A stretch of 64,000 nucleotides of DNA. It comes from Rhyacichthys aspro. Taxonomy: Eukaryota; Chordata; Actinopteri; Gobiiformes; Rhyacichthyidae. The DNA lies in NCBI GenBank assembly GCA_036850595.1, contig CM072154.1, positions 17,863,330 through 17,927,329 of the forward strand, given 5' to 3'. Under the pieces are notes generated by a model that was given only the letters and a program-made list of their open reading frames with translations, ran no database searches and was not told the origin of the DNA. The position numbers were made by a program, and so were the translations under genes. Positions 39,346 through 48,580 of this stretch are shown in pieces. The first letter of the stretch is position 1. Every line of letters starts with the position of its first letter.

Positions 39346-39820
39346 CTTTAATGAATGAGTGCCTGTTTTTTCATTACTCCTGATGTTTACGATACGCAAA
39401 GCTAAGTCAAATCGTTCTCAATGTATTTTTTTTTTTTATCAACTGGCTGGCTCTTGTTTTATTTTACCACAGCAACAGCCTGAGTGTGCAGTTCCCTGCT
39501 GTGTCCATAGGGTGGCAGTGTATGGAGGTGTGTTTCAACCAAAGCCTGGCTATCTGAGACACTAACCACACAGGAATCACACACCCCAACGGCCACTTTC
39601 TCCCTCTCTGTGTGTAGGTGTGTGTGTGTGTTTTTTCTCTTTCAGTCTTTGCTCCACAGTGCAGCACTCACCTCAGCTCTCGGCCTCCTCATTCTTCAAA
39701 CTGGCTCCTCAACTAAGCGTCAAACACATGTACTGTTTGTTTATCTTGCCGTGTCTTTGTTCACAAAAGGATTTGGCTGAAATGTAAACTTCCTCTTTTG
39801 CACCACAGCCTGCCTGCCTC

Positions 39821-39840
39821 TCTTTCTCTCTCTCTCTCTT
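39821..39840. repeat. (TC)n microsatellite
   Basis: A pyrimidine run dominated by TC units, interrupted once near its start. Confidence 0.75.
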
Positions 39841-42505
39841 TCGGAAATACAGTCTCATTCCTCAGAGTCTGTCCTGTGTTCGGCCCCGGCACGCTGAACT
39901 GCTCTTTTATTCAGATGAATGAGGCCCTGTTTTGCCTGGAGAATCAGACAGACACCAGACAGTCCATGTGAGAGCTCGGAGAATGTCACAGACTTAGCAA
40001 AGGTAGCATACATCGTCTATTTATCCATTTTATTGAGTTGGTTTTGTTTTATAAGCACTTTTTACGCCTTTGTCCTCACATAAACATCTGTTTGAACTGT
40101 TTTATCCAAGACTGCAATTGGGCATTTGTGCTTCATAAAGAGAAAAGGCTGTTTCCTTTCACTGCCATTTGATCTGTTTGTTGCCAGGTGGCTCCTACGT
40201 CCATCTGGAATAAACTGCATTCATTTTTTTTTTCCTATCAAATAGTTTTACCAAATGACTATTGCTGCTGCGAGCGAGTTTCACTCTCTTGAGTAGATTG
40301 TGTAGCTTGGCAAAGAGATTAAACATATGTAGCCTACGAGTGTCTTGGTTTTCAGAGCGTTGCGAAGCTGCCAAATGTGACTGTGAATAGCTATGTAAAC
40401 AAGATAGCTATGTGAGGCTAGACCTTGCACCGATCGCCTAAAGTGAAATACCATTCCTTGGCTTCCCTCACATTTTTACAACTCTGTTAATGATAGCAAA
40501 TAAAGGCTGGCTAGGTAGCAGCTTAATTACTGGCTGTCTGTCTGGATTTTCTCCAAAGGGCATCGTAGTTTTTTCACTTTGTCACCTTGATAAAGCTGTC
40601 GAGAGAAAAGTCTAACTCTATTGCTTTGTTGCCTTTATTTTCCCATTATACCATTGAGTGCCTCTCATTTTCAGCTAGACCTTGAAGCTTCACATCCAGC
40701 CTGTAGTTAACTGTATTTAGTCGTGTCATTTCCTTGAGTTACTTTGTCGGGAGATTGGAGGGGATTGTTATATTGCTTCCCCTTTTCTCAGCCCCCTCCA
40801 GGCAAAGTCTGTGTTTTAATTAGTCATGTAAGAACCTATTTTCTCTTTGGATTCCCCCAACTTGTAAAGCACTCTCTTTAAGGATCCGTGAAGGCTAAAA
40901 AGGGGCAATGAATGATTTGAAGTCAGCTTTTTCTGCCTGCCTGCCAGCGGAGAAGGAGGGGAGCTATCAGCAGCTAGGAGGAACAGTAACTTGAGGCAGC
41001 AGTCACACAGCGCCTTTGTTCTTTGTGGATAAAGTACGTGTGTCAGAGAGAGAGTCACTGCTTTAAAGTGCCATCTGGAAAAGCACTGTTGGATTTTTTT
41101 ATATGAGAGAAATGGCTCCTAGATAATACCTGCCTAAGAATGGTAAAATGGTCTCAAGGTTCAATCTAGCACATCCGTTTTCTCTTCTCGTATTCTGTTT
41201 TGGCAGCAAGGAAGTTGAAGCTTGTTACACTGTAGAGATTTAGTCATGTGTTAAAGTCGAGCCTCTGAAGTACACCCCCTCCATTGCCACAACCTAACCC
41301 TCCTATTGGTTTACAAGCCTGTTTTCTTCTCCCAATCCTTTTTTCCTTCAGCTTGTCTGCTCATCCCTGGTGAATGTATTAAATGAAGTTACTAGATATG
41401 AGTGCTTAAGAGGCCAGGGCCTCAGAGGCTTGCCAAGTCTCTCACAGCCTTGGCTCAGTCATCCATGTCACTTTTTTCTGTTGTTTCAGCTACTGGCTGA
41501 CTTATTTGTATTGCCGAGCACTTTCTCTCCTCTTCTTCTCCTCTTAGCTGTGTTTGCTGGCTCTGAATGGCTTGTTTTTCTGCACTGTGGAGAAATCAGG
41601 CTAAAGCAAACAGTGTGTGTCAGCCACAGCTTTTGTTAAGTGTTCATTTTTAATGAGCGTAAGTGGCTACAGAATCCTATAAACCATAAATGGAGTAGTC
41701 AGGCTGAGTGTGAGGAGGCGGGGGCTCGGTGGCCTTTGATTCAGTAGCAGTCTTTGCAGTCTCTTTTGTTTAGTAACACTTGTACTAATTATGTTTGATG
41801 TGGATAAAGAAAACATATTTTAAAATGGTAGTTTGAGTTGTGTTATTGTTCTCTTTGCCCACTCAAACTCGCCCTGTGGCTGTGTTACCTCCTACAGATC
41901 TCCTTTAATAATCTTAAGGCAAAAGCGTTGGAGAAAAGTGTCATTTCTCGCTGTAAGATTTTATTTCCTCAGCGTTTAGATTGAAGTTTTTGTTCTGTTG
42001 GGATTTGAAAGCACTGTAGCCGTAAGAAGAGGCTGCTCGGGGAAAAGGTATTGTGATGGGCTGTTTGAAAGCCGAACAAAATTGAATAGACACAGTCAGC
42101 TTCCCAGATACATGCTTAGGCCTGTAGAATGTGGAGTGCTTTGCTTGTAACTGCACCGGTTGTCTCCTTTCATTATGGGTTAATGGTGCCCAACTTGACA
42201 GAGCCATGTGATAAACAGAGGAGCTGTGAAATCCTGGAGGTGGAGTTCTCGTCCGCCTGATAATGGGATCTCATCTGCCAGGGAGGGGAGCCTGCCTGCC
42301 TGCCTACCCCAGCCAATCCAGCTTTACTCCTGCCCTGCCTTCCGGAGGATTCACTGCAGTCAGCCTTCAGTGCCGTCCAGGGCCAAGTTAAGCCTCGCAG
42401 AAAGTCTTTGAGATGACAGAAATGAGACAATCAAACTGTCTTGTTTGTTTTGCTGTAGGAAAACTGGGTTATACAAATACATAAAATATACAACTGATAT
42501 ATTGG

Positions 42506-42736
42506 TAGGGCTGCACAATCTATTTCCATTACCATTATTATAATATCATTAAGAACTGCTTGTAATGTTTGTTTCCAGACAGTCACACTTTGCATGCCAA
42601 AATAATTAGTAAAAATCAAAATCAGACTGATCTGTGACCAAATGTAAAAGTTTATTCAAGCAGCGCAATTTAGTTCTGTGATTGGGAAAGTCAGATATCA
42701 TATGGCAGATCGTTATCACAATATTGTGCAACCCTA
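42506..42736. repeat. 231-bp MITE with terminal inverted repeats (AGGGYTGCACAAT)
   Basis: The left end TAGGGCTGCACAAT (42506-42519) is matched at the right end by ATTGTGCAACCCTA (42723-42736), which is its reverse complement with one mismatch. The right arm continues into GATCGTTATCACAATATTGT, the usual continuation of this very common teleost hAT-like non-autonomous family. There is no coding capacity. I could not identify a clear 8-bp target-site duplication, as expected for an old copy. Confidence 0.75.
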
Positions 42737-43889
42737 CATGGAATGAAACAAAGATTAAGGACTATTGTGGCAGCCCCAGTGCTTTACAACAAAATGAAAA
42801 ATACAAAAATACACGAGCTATGTTTAATTCTACAGCAGCCGTGGCTCAGTAGAAAAGGTTAGCTGACGGTACGTACTTGTTTGAGATGAATTAGCTGCTG
42901 CTTGTGAATACTGCATCGGTTAAAGGCAAAATGCACTGCTAAATGCAAGGACATGTAATTCATGCTTTTGTGCGGCGTCAGGTCGTGTTTGCGCGGCTGA
43001 AGAGAGGCGACAGACTGTGTGTGTGTAAATATCATAAACATTGACCTTGTGAAATGTATACATACTGTGATAAGGGAGGAGCTGCGGTGTTGTGTTACTA
43101 CGAGGAGGGGCCGGGACAACTTCTGAGTGAGGACAGTTGCCTCAGGAGCTGGAAGAGGTTTTCTCTCACTTTGTTGCACAGGGCGACCCCCCCAACCCCC
43201 CACGCCCTTCTCTCTTGTGTCTTTCAAACCGGGACGGCCAACGTGGTTGTTTTGCAGCACAATGAAGGGGACCCCCTGCTCGACCAGCCCCTCAACTCAA
43301 TTTCTATTGATCCTCGCTGGCTGCTTCTCCTGGTCGCATTGGGCCTTAGCGCAAAAAGAGCTCGATGTGCACACTATTTGCTTTAGTTAATTGGATTTTG
43401 ACAGCGATCCAATATCATGTTTGAGACAATGAAAATGTGTCAGGCTTGCTTGGTCAAATGGAAATCATCCTATTAATTTATAACTTAATACAGTCAGTCT
43501 TTTCTTGTCTCGCTTTAACATTTGGGGGATGAAAGGTGTTCCAAATATCTCACGTTAAGGGATACATGCTGCAGATGAGGTTGTAAACATAATGTCCTCA
43601 AGGGGACAGATCTCCTCAGATTGTTTTTTAAATGCCCCTCAACAAGCTGCATGCTCATAATAATCCTGTTTCAATCTTAGTAAAGTCAATGAGCTGCTTT
43701 TCAAAACAAACTGCTCCTTTTAAAATAAATGCATCTGAAAGCACCAGAAGCCATTATCAATCACAAACTCTGGCTGCTTTATATCTTTTCAATTACTTTC
43801 AGTATTTCTGCCCATTTGTTGTCGTGTCACCTTCAAAGTGTATTATGATTTCGTCATTTGCTGCGCAGCCATTTTAAACCCCACCTCCA
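42737..43889. other. gene-free segment
   Basis: No recognised gene. The part at 43080-43390 is richer in CpG and GC than its surroundings, and frames of 87-133 codons overlap on both strands there without any recognisable domain. The AGTTAATTGG motif at 43386 ends that block. Confidence 0.45.
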
Positions 43890-44000
43890 GAATATTACTA
43901 ATGGACTAGTCACATTGTCAGTGCTGCTTGTTCCTGCCTTTTTAATGGGTGGGGTGACTAATTAATTCATTATCCCAAAATGCAAATGAGCTGCACAAAC
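43890..44000. promoter_or_regulatory. homeodomain-octamer cluster about 1 kb upstream of the 45-kb promoter
   Basis: The double homeodomain core TAATTAATTCATTA (43959-43972) is followed seven bases later by a perfect octamer ATGCAAAT (43980-43987). Upstream are TACTAATGGACTAG and a CATTGT SOX-like core. POU plus homeodomain or SOX arrangements of this kind are typical of neural enhancers. Confidence 0.4.
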
Positions 44001-44121
44001 CTCTGCTGCACCATTCAGTCCTTTTCTTGGCTTCTCCCTCTGGTGTATTTTCCAGCAGATTCATCTCCTAACGTTTTCAGTCAGAAACCAGTGACCTGTG
44101 TAAACATTAAGGAGGACAATG

Positions 44122-44372
44122 TACTATTGCTATTCAGATATTGGTTACGGAAAGGCAAATGTTTGCATTTATCCATTTATATGATGATAATAGCCCCTTT
44201 GGCCACTGTGTATTACACTTAAAACTATGTAAAGGGTGTTTTTTTTATACATTATGCATAAAGGGAGATTATTTACTATTTAGGTATTGATTACAAACAG
44301 GCAAATAGCTTTCATTGATCCAGTCATGATAATAGTCCCACTTTGGTGCAGTACACTGTTTAAATGGTGTTT
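44122..44372 (+). repeat. old direct tandem duplication, two diverged copies
   Basis: Copy 1 (44122-44242) and copy 2 (44274-44372) share an ordered series of words: TACTATT, ATTG(G)TTAC, AGGCAAAT, CATT.ATCCA, ATGATAATAG(C/T)CCC, TTTGG, and a terminal GGTGTTT. Offset is about 130-150 bases. Divergence and small indels show the duplication is old. No known repeat family is recognised. Confidence 0.65.
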
Positions 44373-44746
44373 ATTGTGTGACGTGAGACCTACAGTGAGA
44401 CAATAGGGTTCCTCCAAAAACAGACAACTTTAACACTGAACTGTATTTATGCATTTAATATTAAAGCACAGAAGAGAAGGTCTTGTGTGTTAAAATGTAA
44501 ATGGTAATAGCAAGCTGGGACATCAAAGATTTCATAAGATACATTTTTTGCAATTACACACTGATAGTGGAGATAGTGTATTAGGAAAAAAAAAATACAA
44601 AAGGCTTTTTTGTGGAATGAATGGTCAAAACCCAACCAAAGTTGTCTAAATGGCTAATTTAGGAGACCATTTACCATTTACAAAAGAAATGTTGGTATAT
44701 GTTAGTCACGTTTATAGGCGAATGTCATTGTAGCCTCTTTGACTAG

Positions 44747-44764
44747 TTTTTTTTTTTTTTTTTT
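44747..44764. repeat. poly(T) tract of 18
   Basis: An uninterrupted T run, about 260 bases upstream of the predicted transcription start near 45.01 kb. It could disfavour nucleosomes at the promoter. Confidence 0.8.
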
Positions 44765-44849
44765 ACTCTGCTTTACTCCTGCTGATGGTCACACTCTGCT
44801 GCTGAGCATTGCCCTTCCTTACAAACACTTTATACTGTGTAAACGGCGT

Positions 44850-45010
44850 TTCCCCACGGGAGCCGCCATCAATCAGCACCCCCCAGTGGCCCCCACCTCC
44901 TCCTCCACCCACCTTCACCCTTTTGTCTCTCACGATTATTTGAATCTAGTCCATGTTTTGATTACGCGCGAGTTTTTTTTTTATATACGCTTTTTTCATG
45001 TTGGAGTGTG
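44850..45010 (+). promoter_or_regulatory. rere: candidate core promoter of the downstream gene (rere by synteny)
   Basis: The sequence turns CpG-rich at about 44845. It contains CATCAATCAG, a C-rich Sp/KLF-like stretch (CCCCACCTCCTCC near 44893) and TTACGCGCG. A TATATA core at 44982-44987 would place a start near 45010-45018. The CpG-rich, ATG-free exon follows directly. The gene assignment is synteny only: RERE lies next to ENO1 on the same strand in other vertebrates. Confidence 0.5.
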
Positions 45011-45612
45011 TGGTCGGTTCGGCGTAATTCTCCTTGACTAGTGTCTGGATAAAGAAAGACTAGGTCAGCCATGTGGATGCGTCTGTTGAACAGCTGAAGA
45101 GGAGCAGGAGGGAGGGGGGAGGAGGACCGGGAGGTGGAAGAGGAGGAGGAGGGGGGTTACAGAGACGGGAGAGAGCGTGTGTGAGCGGTGTGTGTGCGCA
45201 TTGGGAAGCGAGAGGCAGCGGGGTGAACGCGTGTGTGTTGGGAGAAAAAAAAGGAAGCCCGTAAACGCTTTCCTTTACCTTACACCCCGCGGAACAAGCA
45301 GTTTTTACGCGGACGCTAACATCGACAACGCGGCCAAAAGGGAATACGGAACCGCTTCGAGGGGGACTTACGCGCGGTGTTCCGATAGTCTATCAGTAAA
45401 GTGAAACCGTCTTTTGTGTTGAAGCAAGTGCTCGCCTCTGGTCCGTGCAGGCAGCGGTTTAAAAAAACACTAAGGGATAAGATTGGTGCTTGTTTTTGCC
45501 ACTTGTTCTTGGATTGGCTTTTATTTGGAAGTTCGTGGGTCAACTCGGGCAAAGGATTTTTCAACTTGTTTGCAGCGGTCTCTGGGACTCCCAAGAAACA
45601 CCAGACTGGCGG
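45010..45612 (+). other. rere: 5' non-coding first exon, probably rere exon 1
   Basis: About 600 bases of CpG-rich sequence end in a consensus donor, GGCGG|GTGAGTAAG (donor at 45613). After one short upstream frame there is no ATG at all from 45098 to 45612, whereas ATGs resume soon after the donor. That depletion is typical of selected 5' UTRs. The first half is strongly purine-rich (GGAGGAGG blocks at 45101-45165). CpG is frequent from 45160 to 45390 and scarce in the flanks. RERE, an atrophin-family corepressor, has a remote non-coding first exon downstream of ENO1. No RERE coding residues are visible anywhere in the window, so the name is inferred. It could instead be the first exon of another gene or a lncRNA. 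Confidence 0.6.
45071..45097 (+). other. short upstream open reading frame in the 45-kb exon
   Basis: ATG in a fair context (AGCCATGT) opens an 8-codon frame, MWMRLLNS, closed by TGA. It is the only ATG-initiated frame in the predicted exon. If the exon is transcribed it could reduce translation of the main frame. Confidence 0.4.
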
Positions 45613-46520
45613 GTGAGTAAGTTACACACAAGAAGAAAAAAAGAAAAGAGAGTGTAGGATGGTTGTGGTTAGAGGAGGAAGGGAATGAAAGAGAGAGGTG
45701 GAATTTGGAGAATTGCTGTAACTATGTAAAGAGCGAAGAGCTGAAAGAGCATGGGGTGAATGTTTTCTGGAAGTTTTGCTGCATTGTTGTCCAACTTGTC
45801 CCGAGTGCACTGTCCCTCAAACAACCCCCGTGACCCCGGTGGCCTGTAACCGAGTTCCACCGGCTGTAATGCTTTCAAAGCTAAGACAAACAAAAGCCCT
45901 CAAACATGGTAAAAGTGCCTCTAGCGATCAATCAAAACAAGGAGAAAAAAAGAGAGGTTGTGACAGAGGAAAAATGTTGAAATCCCGATGAGTCACTTAG
46001 ATGTGACTGGTGGGATTTCCCCTCTACATTAAATAAGCATGGGCTGTTGGGGTTTTGGAGCCAGGCTTGTGTCACAGGTTGATTATTGGAGAGTAGTAGT
46101 AATAATAATAATATAATAATGATGGGAATGAGCCCGGGATGTGTGTTGTTGAGTGTGGGACACCAGCTGAACCAAACTGTTGAAGGACCACCAAATTAAC
46201 TTGACTTCCCCCCTTCAGCACCCCAGAGGCTATGAACTCTGGCCTAAGCACATGCAGCTCTCACTGTGGGGATGAAGAGGAGGAGGAGGATGGGATGGGG
46301 TAGGGGGGTATGTGCCTGTTGTTGAAAAGAGCAAAAAAAAAAGGGGGGGGGTGCGCTGCTGGCTGGTGGGATATGTGTGTGTTTTATAAGAGAGAAGGAG
46401 GGGGGCAGCTTAGGATTTGAAAGCAGACTACAGTTATTTGTCTGAAAGGCAGCTTATCTAATGTTTTCCAGTTCTAGTAGACACACAGAGGAAGAGGAGG
46501 AGGAGGAGGGCTTGTTTACT
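45613..46520 (+). other. purine-rich, G-skewed start of the presumed first intron
   Basis: The + strand is persistently purine-rich: GA-rich near 45630-45720, GAGGAGG blocks near 46270 and 46490, an AATAAT run at 46099-46120, GGGATGGGGTAGGGGGG near 46293-46309, and an A-run followed by a G-run at about 46335-46351. No gene is seen. Together with the purine-rich exon upstream, this gives about 1.4 kb of one-sided skew just downstream of a CpG promoter. Confidence 0.6.
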
Positions 46521-48299
46521 TAAATGGGTGTAAAATTAGTCATAGTAAGTTTTCATGTGATTCCAGTCAGAAGCCCAATTCCTCGGGGCATGTGGCTGTG
46601 AAAGCACAAAGAGAGCTTCAAACTGGAAGCAGTGATCGCCTTCAGTCTCTCGATAAAAACAATGCCTTTGACTCCCTCATGTTGTGCTACTACTTTTGTC
46701 AAGTGTTAACTAGAAGTGACCTCCAGTTCAAGGATTCACACGTGATTAATCCGCTCGAGTGAGGAGTAGTAGTGCGGTAAAAGTAGCGCAGAGGGACATT
46801 TGGCACATAAAAAAACAAAAACAAAAAAACATTCACACGGTTTTAAAAGCCAGACTGGAATGTGGACGTATGGCATTGTATAAATTGTGTTACAGGAAAG
46901 TGACACATAAAACAGCCTCTCTGTCTGCTTCACTTCAGATATCATTAACAGATTGGAGTACTAGCATTTCCTCGTATGTGCGCGACATGACACCGTAAAC
47001 AATGAAGGGAATATGAGCTGTTTGGATATACCTCAGTGATCTGAAAGGCTTTTCCTGGTTCAGTTGGAGGTCTTGTGGCGTTTCACCTGAACAACTGTGA
47101 AAGTGTTTTGTTTCTACCTAGAAATGAGCAATCAGTTAAAAAATCTGAACAAGCAGTGCCCCAGCTTCATATTTAATGTAACATATTGCTCCCATAATAC
47201 TATACAACAGCCTAGTACCTAGTAATGTGGCATACGTCTTATTAGTTATACAGTAACTTAGACAGTGTTCATTCATAACCTTTGATTTCTCTTTTATGGT
47301 GCTGGGAAAACATCTCTGAGGCCTGAAATAGTAATTGGAAAGAGCAATTAGCTTATACATTTAACCCAAATGGAAGTAAATGTGTCAAATAAATCAGTGT
47401 GTTCTTTGTACTATAGATGCTGCTATTGATTTGAAATAGTAAACCACAGCCTTTAGCAAAACTACATTACAACATGCTGTTAGCAACTTAAATGGCTCGA
47501 GAGTACTTTTTTTTTTCAAATGGCATCTCCTCGCTTCCTCAGAGGTCAGGATATCCATTTAGTTTCACTGCTTGTGGAGTGAATGAAAGAGGAAGTGGTC
47601 GCTGCTCTTAATGGAGTTGTACACAAGAGCCAGCCTGGCTTGTTGTTGTGCAGCGTGGGGTGGGTTTGTATTCGTCGACAGCAGTGACTGAGTGACTATT
47701 CACAGTAGCAGTCTCCCTATCAGTTAAAAATCCAGTGGTCTAAATCTTAATTATGTTCACACCACCGTTCTGCTCACGTCGTCCCTATTCGCAATGTCAT
47801 AGCGATGTTTGTGGGAAATTAAATCTCGGCTGTGATCCGATCCGCCGACTGTGCTGTTGATTCATGTCGAGCAGCGGGAAGCATAGTAGCCGTGTGAGTC
47901 ACCCCTACTTTACAAACACAAGTCTTCAACGCTGACAAGGTACTGGGAGCTTGTCCACATTCAGAGCGCATACGGCCCTCCGAGTGTCACCTCTGAGGAA
48001 GCGCGCGAGGTGAGATCCGGATCAAAGCTGCTGTTTCGGACCTTGGACACGGAGTCAGAGAGAGCTTCATAGAGAGAGGCTGCGAGGGCTGTCTCGCTGC
48101 TCAGAGGCGACGCAGTGTTTGACAGGGCATTGGAAAAACGTTATTTAATCTGCTCGCATGATGGCCCTCGCAGGAATTGCACCACGCTGCGTGTATATGC
48201 CTTCTTTTTTTCCACCTCTCAGTGTCAGGATGAAGGCTTTTCCTGGCTGCTAGTACATACTCTTACAGCTGCCTGCGTGTTGGTTTCTTAAACATGATG

Positions 48300-48580
48300 T
48301 AACGCCTTAAGAATCAGAAATGTAAGAGAGAGTTGTAATTGATGCAGTGTTGGCGGGCCTGATCATTTTCTGTGTAATGAGCGACTCTGCTGGGGGGCTG
48401 GGTATCTGTTACAATGGGGCCCAAATGACTCAACTGTATCCCATTGTAATTACAAAGGAACGAGTCATTTGTTATTATAATCACTGCACCAATGAAAACA
48501 GATGTGGTAATAGACCAATAAACAACACGCCATTTGCATTTGGATTAGGCTGGGCTGGGGAAAGACTGCATGCATTTGCT
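48300..48580. promoter_or_regulatory. candidate conserved non-coding element with interleaved palindromes
   Basis: AT-rich cores (TTGTAATTGATG, GATCATTTTC, TTGTAATTACAAAG) and an AP-1-like TGACTCA (48427) are packed together. Inside lie two perfect 10-bp inverted repeats whose arms alternate (48409-48471). CCATTTGCATTTGG closes the block. Confidence 0.35.
48409..48471. repeat. two interleaved 10-bp inverted repeats
   Basis: Arm A TTACAATGGG (48409-48418) pairs with CCCATTGTAA (48440-48449). Arm B CAAATGACTC (48422-48431) pairs with GAGTCATTTG (48462-48471). All four arms are perfect. The order A-B-A'-B' is that of a pseudoknot if transcribed, or of overlapping dimeric binding sites in DNA. 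Confidence 0.6.

Larger units (their letters stand above)
36641..42505. other. gene-free tract with two regulatory-looking blocks
   Basis: No coding exon or RNA gene is recognised. The tract holds a TC run at 39.8 kb, TG-rich sequence near 39.6 kb, and the two candidate conserved elements listed separately at 38.3 and 39.1 kb. Confidence 0.5.

Noticed and set aside
42842..42900. AGCCGTGGCTCAGTAGAAAAGG, similar to a tRNA/SINE box A
   Set aside because: No box B follows at the proper distance and no SINE body or tail is visible.
45401..45616. 71-codon frame running through the 45-kb exon into the donor
   Set aside because: It begins with GTG, not ATG. The exon has no ATG in this part and looks like 5' UTR.
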